DNA of 64,000 nt from Helicobacter sp. MIT 11-5569 (lineage in GTDB: Bacteria; Campylobacterota; Campylobacteria; Campylobacterales; Helicobacteraceae): positions 1-64,000 of the forward strand of contig NZ_JRPB02000006.1 of assembly GCF_000765695.2 (NCBI RefSeq), written 5' to 3'. Below, piece after piece: positions 58,500 to 64,000 of this stretch. The translations under genes and the position numbers were made by a program. Every line of letters begins with the position of its first letter. Within the stretch, counting starts at the first letter, position 1. The notes beneath the pieces are model-generated. The model worked only from the letters and a program-made list of their open reading frames with translations, did not search any database and was not told the origin of the DNA.

Positions 58500-58727
58500 A
58501 TGTTTCCGAGAAAATTTTATCGTTTGGTGTTTGCTTTTTTGATGTCTGTATTTATGAGCTTTATAATGTCTGGAATCATTACATTTTTAAATTTAGGATT
58601 CCCAACAGATTTTTTTGCGCAATGGTTTTTAATAGCGTTTCCAAAAGCTTGGGTGGTAGCATTTCCTATTGTATTTTTCGTGGCGCCTTATGTGGCAAAG
58701 CTTGCAGAATCGCTATGCAAAAAGTAA
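58500..58727 (+). CDS. DUF2798-family small membrane protein
   Basis: A 75-residue protein with two membrane helices, of the DUF2798 type: RKFYRLVFAFLMSVFMSFIM and then WFLIAFPKAWVVAFPIVFFV. The family has no assigned function, but it is often near transport genes. It starts 11 bases after cadA and precedes an SMR pair. Confidence 0.7.
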   Translation: MFPRKFYRLVFAFLMSVFMSFIMSGIITFLNLGFPTDFFAQWFLIAFPKAWVVAFPIVFFVAPYVAKLAESLCKK

Positions 58728-58752
58728 ATTATTAAGGTTTTAGGAGTTTAAA

Positions 58753-59160
58753 GTGGCGTGGCTGTTGATTCTTTTTGGCGGAATCGTTGAGGTGTTTTGG
58801 GTGAGTGGTTTGAAGTATTCTACAACTTTTGTTGGATATTTTTTTACAATTCTTGGAATCTTGACGTCTTTTACTTGTATGATTTTGGCAATAAAACGTG
58901 TTGAAGTTAGTATTGCATACGCTGTATTTGTAGGGATTGGCGCAGTAGGGGTTATCTTAAGTGAAATCTTTATTTTTGGGGCAAAAGTTTCTTTGGTGCA
59001 GTCTGTGTTAATTGCTGTTTTATTAATTAGTATTGTGGGATTAAAGCTTGTAAGCAAAGAAAGTGATGCTAAGGATTCTAAGACAATTGAGGAGATTTCA
59101 GAAATTTTGGGAATTGATGCGCTTGATGACCAGATTGAATCAGGACGGAATCCAAAATGA
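58753..59160 (+). CDS. SMR-family efflux subunit (first of a pair)
   Basis: A 135-residue four-helix small multidrug resistance protein. The essential Glu is in helix one (FGGIVEVFWVSGLKYS). It starts with GTG at 58753. A C-terminal tail of about 30 residues (KDSKTIEEISEILGID) is not found in usual SMR proteins. It overlaps its partner by 4 bases. Paired SMR proteins such as YkkC-YkkD act as heterodimers. Substrates may be quaternary ammonium compounds or guanidinium, not decidable here. Confidence 0.85.
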   Translation: MAWLLILFGGIVEVFWVSGLKYSTTFVGYFFTILGILTSFTCMILAIKRVEVSIAYAVFVGIGAVGVILSEIFIFGAKVSLVQSVLIAVLLISIVGLKLVSKESDAKDSKTIEEISEILGIDALDDQIESGRNPK

Positions 59161-59471
59161 GTTGGATATTTTTGTTGCTTGCTGGTGCTATGGAAATTTT
59201 TGGCGTAATTATGATGAAAACTTATGCAATCACTGCTAAAAAAATTTATCTTTTAGGTGTGGCATTCTTTTTTGTTTTGAGTCTTGGAAGTTTATCTTTA
59301 GCTTTACAAGAGATTCCTATGGGAATGGGATATGCGATATGGACCGGGATTGGAACAGCTGGGGGAGTGCTTGTTGGAATCTTTTTTTATAAGGAATCGC
59401 GCAATTTTTGGAAACTCTTTTTTATTGCGCTAATTATAGTTTGCAGTGCTGGGTTAAAGCTTGTTAGCTAA
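59157..59471 (+). CDS. SMR-family efflux subunit (second of a pair)
   Basis: A 104-residue four-helix SMR protein with the essential Glu in LLAGAMEIFGVIMMKTYA and the family YAIWTGIGTAGGVLVG loop-helix pattern. It overlaps the first subunit by 4 bases and converges on tatD with an 8-base overlap. Unequal partner sequences favour a heterodimer with fixed opposite topology. Confidence 0.87.
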   Translation: MSWIFLLLAGAMEIFGVIMMKTYAITAKKIYLLGVAFFFVLSLGSLSLALQEIPMGMGYAIWTGIGTAGGVLVGIFFYKESRNFWKLFFIALIIVCSAGLKLVS

Positions 59472-60258
59472 TCTTAAAAAGTCGAGCTGTGTTTGCGTTA
59501 ATCTGCGTGATTAATGTTTCTTTTGGAAGTTGTAGAATTTCTTGCATTTTTTCTAAAACCAAAGGAATATAAGAAGGCTCATTGCGTTGCCCTCTGTGTG
59601 GGTGAGGAGTGAGATAGGGCGCGTCTGTTTCTAACAAAAGGGATTCTAATGGAATCTTTGGCAAAATTTCTACTAATTTTCTTGCATTTTTAAAGGTCAA
59701 AACTCCTCCGATTCCATAATAAAAATTAAAAGGCGCGAGTTTTAGGAGTTGAAAATCTGCATTAAAGCAGTGCAAAACTCCACCTACTAAGTCTTTTGCA
59801 TAGGATTGTAGAATCTCTAAGCTATCTTGTGAAGCATCTCTAATATGCACAATAAGAGGTTTTTTAAATTGAATAGCAAGCTCAATTTGTGCGATAAAAA
59901 CGCGCTTTTGCATAGTCTTTAAATCTACAATGGAATCCAAATTAAAGTCTTCAAGTTTCTCTTCTAAGCGGTAATAATCTAAGCCACATTCTCCAATAGC
60001 AATACACTTTGGGTCATTTAAAAAGGATTTGATAGAGTTTTCATCATAGGCATAAGCTAAGTCAGGATGCACACCGCTTGCAAAATACACATTTGTGTGT
60101 GTGTTTGCTAAATGTTGTGCTTTTTGTAAATCTTTTGGGTCTGCTGCTGGGATAATAAAGCGCGAAATTCCTGCATTTTCTGCGCGTTTTAGCATTTCTT
60201 CAAAGTCTTCATCATAACGTGTATCGTCCAAATGGCAATGTGTATCACAAAGCTGCAT
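59464..60258 (-). CDS. tatD: TatD-family metal-dependent DNase
   Basis: A TIM-barrel hydrolase with 3'-5' exonuclease activity in known members. The 264-residue protein starts MQLCDTHCHLDDTRYDEDF (metal-binding His pair), then IGECGLDYYR, VHIRDASQDSLEIL and LLETDAPYLTPHPHRGQRNE, all TatD hallmarks. It diverges from ribE. Confidence 0.93.
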   Translation of the reverse strand: MQLCDTHCHLDDTRYDEDFEEMLKRAENAGISRFIIPAADPKDLQKAQHLANTHTNVYFASGVHPDLAYAYDENSIKSFLNDPKCIAIGECGLDYYRLEEKLEDFNLDSIVDLKTMQKRVFIAQIELAIQFKKPLIVHIRDASQDSLEILQSYAKDLVGGVLHCFNADFQLLKLAPFNFYYGIGGVLTFKNARKLVEILPKIPLESLLLETDAPYLTPHPHRGQRNEPSYIPLVLEKMQEILQLPKETLITQINANTARLFKIS

Positions 60259-60317
60259 AATAATCCTTTTATGTTACAATTTGCGCATTGTATTAGATTG
60301 TAGCTTAAAGGTTAGAG

Positions 60318-60941
60318 ATGTTTACAGGGCTTGTGCGTGAGTTTGGCAAAGTAGAGAGTTTGCAAGGGTCAAGTTTGCGTATTTTAGCAGAGTATAAGCC
60401 AAATATTGGGGATTCCATAGCAGTAAATGGAGCGTGCCTAACGGTAGTTGAAGTTTTTGATAAAGGCTTTGTGCTAGAGCTTAGCGAAGAAACGCAAAAA
60501 AATATTGCATTAGAAATTTACAAAGGCTTTGTGCATATAGAACCCGCAATGCGCTTAAGTGAGCGTTTAGATGGGCATATTGTGCAAGGGCATATTGATG
60601 GGATTGGTGTGATTACAAAAATTGTGCCACATTCTGTTGGGACAGATTTTTTTATTCAAGTGGATTCTAAAGTTTTAGCGTTGTGTGTGCCTAAAGGAAG
60701 CATTGCAATTAATGGAATTAGTTTGACAATTAACGCGCTTTTGGATTCTACATTGCGTCTAACATTAATCCCGCACACACTACAAACAACACTTTTTGCG
60801 CAATACAAAGTAGGAACGCGTGTCAATATAGAAACAGATTGTTTAGCACGTATGGTGCAACATTTCTTAACACAGAAAGAATCTAACACAGATTCTAAAC
60901 CTAGCTGGGAAGCAATAGATAGAATTTTAGGGAGTTATTAA
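60318..60941 (+). CDS. ribE: Riboflavin synthase alpha subunit
   Basis: Dismutates two lumazine molecules to riboflavin. The 207-residue protein has two tandem lumazine-binding repeats: MFTGLVREFGKVESLQ and SIAVNGACLTVVEVF, then HIVQGHIDGIGVI and GSIAINGISLTINALL. It starts close to a promoter with TACAAT at 60275-60280 facing an opposite one for tatD. The stop overlaps the flhX start (TAATG). Confidence 0.95.
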   Translation: MFTGLVREFGKVESLQGSSLRILAEYKPNIGDSIAVNGACLTVVEVFDKGFVLELSEETQKNIALEIYKGFVHIEPAMRLSERLDGHIVQGHIDGIGVITKIVPHSVGTDFFIQVDSKVLALCVPKGSIAINGISLTINALLDSTLRLTLIPHTLQTTLFAQYKVGTRVNIETDCLARMVQHFLTQKESNTDSKPSWEAIDRILGSY

Positions 60942-61225
60942 TGCCGCCAAAAACGCCTTTAAATCAAAGAGCCGTTGCTTTAGCCTATGAGCAAAATAAA
61001 CAACGCGCGCCCAAAGTGATTGCCAAAGGAGAAGGTCTAATTGCAGAAAGGATTATTGAAAAAGCAAAAGAATATGATATTCCGCTTTTTCAAAGTAAAG
61101 CGTTAGTAGATTCGTTAATCCATTTGGAATTAGATGAAGAGATTCCGCCAACTTTGTATAAAGCAGTTGTTGAAGTCTTTATTTGGCTATATCAAACAGA
61201 GAAAAAAGCACAAATGAGCAACTAA
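60941..61225 (+). CDS. flhX: FlhB C-terminal homologue FlhX
   Basis: A 94-residue stand-alone version of the autocleaved C-terminal domain of the export gate protein FlhB. It shows RAVALAYEQNKQRAPKVIAK, GLIAERIIEKAKEYDIPLF and LVDSLIHLELDEEIPPTLY, as in the FlhB_C part, but not the NPTH cleavage site. In H. pylori the product can substitute for part of FlhB_CC. It overlaps ribE and precedes ffh. Confidence 0.88.
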   Translation: MPPKTPLNQRAVALAYEQNKQRAPKVIAKGEGLIAERIIEKAKEYDIPLFQSKALVDSLIHLELDEEIPPTLYKAVVEVFIWLYQTEKKAQMSN

Positions 61226-61282
61226 TCTTTTAAGTAAAAGTATTATACAATGCGCAATTTATTTTAATAAAAGGTTTAAAAG

Positions 61283-62620
61283 TTGTTTGGTGGTATTACA
61301 GAAAGTTTTCAAAGCGCAATCAGCAAAATCCGATTCCAAGATGATGAAAAGGCGTTAAAGCGTGCGTTAGATGAACTCAAAAAAGCATTATTAAAATCTG
61401 ATGTGCATTATAAAGTTTTAAAAGAGCTTTTAGCAGAAATTGAAAAGAAAACAAAACTTGCAGGAATTGGCAAAGAGAGTTTTCTTGCGGCACTAAAGGA
61501 ATCGCTAAATGCGATTCTAACAGCACCGGGACATTATGGGTTTGTTTTTGTGCCAAAACCCCCAACGATTGTTTTAATGGCAGGTTTGCAAGGAAGCGGA
61601 AAAACAACGACAACAGCAAAGCTAGCAAATTATTTAAAAGGCAAACAAAAGAAAGTTTTACTTGCCGCTTGTGATTTGCAAAGATTAGCAGCAGTGGAGC
61701 AGTTGCGTCAGCTGTCTTTGCAAGTGGAAGTTGATTTTTTTCATCTTGAGGGAAAAAATGCGATAGAGATTGCGACAGAAGCAAAGAAAAAAGCAATTGA
61801 TGGTTTGTATGATGTGTTGTTAGTAGATACCGCTGGGCGTTTAGCCATTGATGAAGCATTAATGCAGGAATTGCAAGGTGTTAAAGCTGCGATTAATCCT
61901 AATGAAGTGCTTTATGTTGTGGATAGTTTAAGCGGGCAAGATGGTGTAAAAAGTGCGGCTATGTTCCATGAAAAAATGGATTTAAGTGGCGTTGTTTTAA
62001 GCAAATTTGATGGCGATAGTAAAGGTGGAATCGCACTTTCTATTGCACATCAGCTTGGGATTCCATTGCGTTTTATTGGTGTGGGAGAAAAAATTGCTGA
62101 TTTAGAAGTGTTTATTCCAGAGCGCATTGTAGGTAGGCTAATGGGAGCTGGAGATATTCACTCTTTGGCAGAAAAAACTGCTGCTGTAATTAGCGAAAAG
62201 GAAGCAAAAGATATTTCTAAAAAAATCAAAAAAGGGAAATTTACCTTTAATGATTTTATTGCACAACTTGATAATATCAAGAAAATTGGCTCTATGCAGT
62301 CTATTTTATCAATGTTGCCGGGCTTAGGAAATATGGCAAGCGCGCTAAAAGATGTGGATTTGGATAATTCTAAAGAGATTAAACAAATGCGCGCTATGGT
62401 TTCTTCTATGACGCCAAAAGAGCGTGAGAATCCGGATTTGCTAAATGGTAGTCGCAAAAAGCGCATTGCAATGGGTGCAGGGATTGATGTGAGTGATATT
62501 AATCGCTTTTTAAAGCAATTTGAAAATGCTGCAAAAATGGCGAAGAAATTTTCCAACAAGGGCGGAATGGGAGATTTAATGAGTTTGATGAAAGATGCAA
62601 GAATGGGGCAATTGAGATAA
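61283..62620 (+). CDS. ffh: Signal recognition particle protein Ffh
   Basis: The GTPase of the bacterial signal recognition particle, which targets inner-membrane proteins with 4.5S RNA. The 445-residue protein has the N domain, the G domain with GLQGSGKTTTTAKLA, VDTAGRL and the SKFDGDSKGGIALSIA region, and the methionine-rich M domain that ends near GMGDLMSLMKDARM. The start is TTG at 61283 (MFGGITESFQSAIS). Confidence 0.97.
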   Translation: MFGGITESFQSAISKIRFQDDEKALKRALDELKKALLKSDVHYKVLKELLAEIEKKTKLAGIGKESFLAALKESLNAILTAPGHYGFVFVPKPPTIVLMAGLQGSGKTTTTAKLANYLKGKQKKVLLAACDLQRLAAVEQLRQLSLQVEVDFFHLEGKNAIEIATEAKKKAIDGLYDVLLVDTAGRLAIDEALMQELQGVKAAINPNEVLYVVDSLSGQDGVKSAAMFHEKMDLSGVVLSKFDGDSKGGIALSIAHQLGIPLRFIGVGEKIADLEVFIPERIVGRLMGAGDIHSLAEKTAAVISEKEAKDISKKIKKGKFTFNDFIAQLDNIKKIGSMQSILSMLPGLGNMASALKDVDLDNSKEIKQMRAMVSSMTPKERENPDLLNGSRKKRIAMGAGIDVSDINRFLKQFENAAKMAKKFSNKGGMGDLMSLMKDARMGQLR

Positions 62621-62692
62621 TAAAAATAAATAAAGAATCTAAAAGTATTTTTGATAGGATTAAGGTTAAAGTTTTTATTTGAAAGGGAGAGT

Positions 62693-63235
62693 ATGACATT
62701 TAAACAAGCGGTTGCAAGTGGATTTTCTAATCTATTTAACTTCAAAGGTAGGGCGTCTCGGTCAGAGTATTGGTGGTTTTATTTATGTTTGGCAATTATA
62801 GGGTCATTGTCGGGGGCTATGATTCTAGGCTTTGCCTTTGTGGGTTATTATTTATTTTTGAACGGGACTATATTATATATATCGTATATAATATATCAGA
62901 CATTTGCTTTTGTGTTTCTTATGTTCTATATTTCTATTACCGTTAGACGTTTGCATGATGTTAATAAATCTGGCTGGTGGCTACTTGTTTGGTTTGTTTC
63001 ATATATTCTTATGGTGTTTATAGGGGTGTTATCTGATGACACAATATCTGCAAATACTGAATTGGTAGGAATCGCCTTATCTGCCGTCTTATTTGCTCTT
63101 CTTGCATCATCAATAATACTATTAATTTTCTTAGTAAAAAGGGGAACAAAAGGAGAGAATCGTTTTGGAGCTGACCCATTATGCTTATCTGCGCAAGAAA
63201 TAGATAGAGACAATGAAGTTAAAAATACGCTTTAG
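62693..63235 (+). CDS. DUF805-family membrane protein
   Basis: A protein of about 180 residues with four predicted membrane helices. It carries the family signature GRASRSEYWWFYLCL near residue 18 and the later RRLHDVNKSGWWLLVW. No function is established for DUF805 proteins. The start at 62693 follows AAGGGAG. It sits between ffh and rpsP, ended by a perfect palindrome. Confidence 0.85.
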   Translation: MTFKQAVASGFSNLFNFKGRASRSEYWWFYLCLAIIGSLSGAMILGFAFVGYYLFLNGTILYISYIIYQTFAFVFLMFYISITVRRLHDVNKSGWWLLVWFVSYILMVFIGVLSDDTISANTELVGIALSAVLFALLASSIILLIFLVKRGTKGENRFGADPLCLSAQEIDRDNEVKNTL

Positions 63236-63244
63236 AGTTTAATG

Positions 63245-63268
63245 TTTTCCTTAAAATTTTAAGGAAAA
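63245..63268 (+). terminator. 24-base perfect palindrome after the DUF805 gene
   Basis: TTTTCCTTAAAA at 63245-63256 is directly followed by its complement TTTTAAGGAAAA at 63257-63268. The effective stem is 8 pairs with an AT loop. It sits 9 bases past the stop. The T run afterwards is short, so it is a moderate terminator. Confidence 0.6.
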
Positions 63269-63284
63269 ATTACTTATTTTTAAG

Positions 63285-63290
63285 TATAAT
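63285..63290 (+). promoter_or_regulatory. -10 box of the rpsP operon
   Basis: TATAAT in AAGTATAATAACG, 55 bases upstream of the rpsP TTG start, right after the palindrome. AAGGAG lies 8 bases before the start codon. Confidence 0.6.
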
Positions 63291-63345
63291 AACGCCTTTT
63301 ACACAGATTTATTCTGTAAATTTTTAATAATTTAAGGAGTATATT

Positions 63346-63573
63346 TTGGCAACCGTTATCCGCTTAACAAAAATGGGGCGCAAGAAAAAGCCTTTTTATA
63401 GAATCGTTGTAACTGATAGCAGAAAAAGACGTGATGGAGGTTGGATTGAGTCGATTGGGTATTATAATCCTTTAACAGAGCCTTCTACCGTAAAATTTGA
63501 TGCAGAGCGTTTAAAGTATTGGGTAAGTGTTGGCGCAAAAATGAGTGAGCGCGTGCAAGCAATCACTAAATAG
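63346..63573 (+). CDS. rpsP: 30S ribosomal protein S16
   Basis: A small-subunit protein that binds the 5' domain of 16S rRNA. The 75-residue protein begins [20 protein letters not shown] (the initiating Met is a TTG) and has [17 protein letters not shown]. It heads rpsP-khpA-rimM, and the order usually continues with trmD and rplS. Confidence 0.97.
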   Translation: MATVIRLTKMGRKKKPFYRIVVTDSRKRRDGGWIESIGYYNPLTEPSTVKFDAERLKYWVSVGAKMSERVQAITK

Positions 63574-63822
63574 ATGGCAATGGTAGAGAATTTTATAGAA
63601 TCTTATGCGAAAAAAATTGTCGCAGAACCTGATAAGATTCACGTGATTAAGCGTGAGCTTGATACAAATTTTTATGAAATTGAGATTCTATCTTCTTTGC
63701 AAGATGCGGGACGCTTGATTGGCAAAGATGGAAAGATGATTGGCGCAATCAAAACTTTCATTTCAGGCATTAAAGCAAAAGATGGAAGCTCTTATCGTAT
63801 CATTGTTAAACCGCAACAATAA
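63574..63822 (+). CDS. khpA: KH-domain RNA-binding protein KhpA
   Basis: An 82-residue single-KH-domain protein (YlqC/KhpA family) that binds RNA and acts with KhpB. The GXXG loop reads GRLIGKDGKMIGAIKTF, and FYEIEILSS precedes it. It begins at the base after the rpsP stop and is followed by rimM, the normal order. Confidence 0.92.
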   Translation: MAMVENFIESYAKKIVAEPDKIHVIKRELDTNFYEIEILSSLQDAGRLIGKDGKMIGAIKTFISGIKAKDGSSYRIIVKPQQ

Positions 63823-63824
63823 TA

Positions 63825-64000
63825 ATGCTTAGCAAGGCGATTCCAAAAGATTGGGTGAGTGTTGCAAAAATTGGACGCTCACTTGGTTTTAAAGGTGATG
63901 TGCTTTTGCATCTCTTAAGTGATTTTCCACAATCTCTAAAAGCTGGTAATTCTTATCACTCGCAATTTGGAGATTTAACTTTAGAGTATTATTCTCCCAA
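63825..64000 (+). CDS. rimM: Ribosome maturation factor RimM, 5' part
   Basis: RimM assists assembly of the 30S head by binding S19. Only the first 58 codons are inside the window: LSKAIPKDWVSVAKIGRSLG then FKGDVLLHLLSDFPQSL, the RimM N domain pattern. It starts two bases after the khpA stop and continues beyond position 64000. Confidence 0.9.
   Translation, partial: MLSKAIPKDWVSVAKIGRSLGFKGDVLLHLLSDFPQSLKAGNSYHSQFGDLTLEYYSP

Noticed and set aside
58728-58752. Guanidine riboswitch before the SMR pair
   Set aside because: The gap is only 25 bases and holds no such structure.
60941-61225. Truncated flhB pseudogene
   Set aside because: A stand-alone FlhB C-terminal homologue (FlhX) at this position is an established intact gene in Helicobacter, and this frame is complete with a coupled start.

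Overview
The window is AT-rich DNA from a member of the Campylobacterota, most probably an enterohepatic Helicobacter. The support is the gene content and order: rnr-holA-rpsF-ssb-rpsR and tatD-ribE-flhX match Helicobacter pylori as I recall it, while dnaA-dnaN-gyrB, rpsB-tsf-ABC ATPase-fliR and purA-fliJ-like-motE-like match Campylobacter jejuni as I recall it. ThyX, FlhX and a PglB-type oligosaccharyltransferase fit the same assignment. The species is not determined. No phage, insertion sequence, CRISPR array, rRNA or tRNA gene was seen.

Layout. 1-1317: 3' part of a chemoreceptor gene on the minus strand, broken by a frameshift. 1639-7231: a compact minus-strand run ruvC-thyX-rnr-holA-rpsF-ssb-rpsR. 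7232-8831: the chromosomal origin, with DnaA boxes upstream of dnaA and a long hairpin between dnaA and dnaN. 7367-17476: plus-strand dnaA, dnaN, gyrB, plsY, a Tat-exported transglutaminase-like protein with a MerT/MerP-like pair, dcuB, a lipoprotein and cmoB. 17580-21999: minus-strand MFS exporter, PepSY-like periplasmic protein, a doubly frameshifted EF-hand gene and argB. 22052-26499: a hydroxyacid dehydrogenase, then rpsB-tsf-lolD-like-fliR. 26544-28065: a nitrosative-stress style module (Crp/Fnr regulator, membrane protein, group III truncated haemoglobin). 28062-33246: metabolic and RNA-modification genes plus a 30-residue membrane protein. 33393-41241: a minus-strand run rplM-rpsI-pglB-asnB-E1-like-midA-yhhQ-gmhB. 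41399-44536: motility-associated and purine genes. 44602-52767: a divergent type II secretion/type IV pilus-like cluster that resembles the Cts DNA-uptake machinery of Campylobacter. 52888-59471: an EF-hand protein, a UDP-sugar dehydrogenase, a TraT lipoprotein, an ArsR-CadA metal efflux unit and a paired SMR transporter. 59464-64000: tatD, ribE, flhX, ffh, a DUF805 protein and the start of the rpsP-khpA-rimM operon.

How it works together. The housekeeping genes around the origin point away from it for about 7 to 10 kb on each side. Many genes overlap as TAATG or ATGA, so long polycistronic transcripts are likely. Three observations stand out. First, the hexamer GGAATC/GATTCC is strongly over-represented on both strands and across all codon frames. 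Second, a Cts-like uptake or secretion machine lies in the same window, which makes an uptake-signal idea testable. Third, a PglB glycosyltransferase sits in an operon with asparagine synthetase, and three envelope proteins in the window carry the extended N-glycosylation sequon.

Two genes are disrupted by frameshifts. These could be true decay or assembly errors. Start codons were moved from the longest reading frame where ribosome-binding sites or family knowledge argue for it (dnaA, argB, asnB, pglB, the E1-like gene, traT and others).
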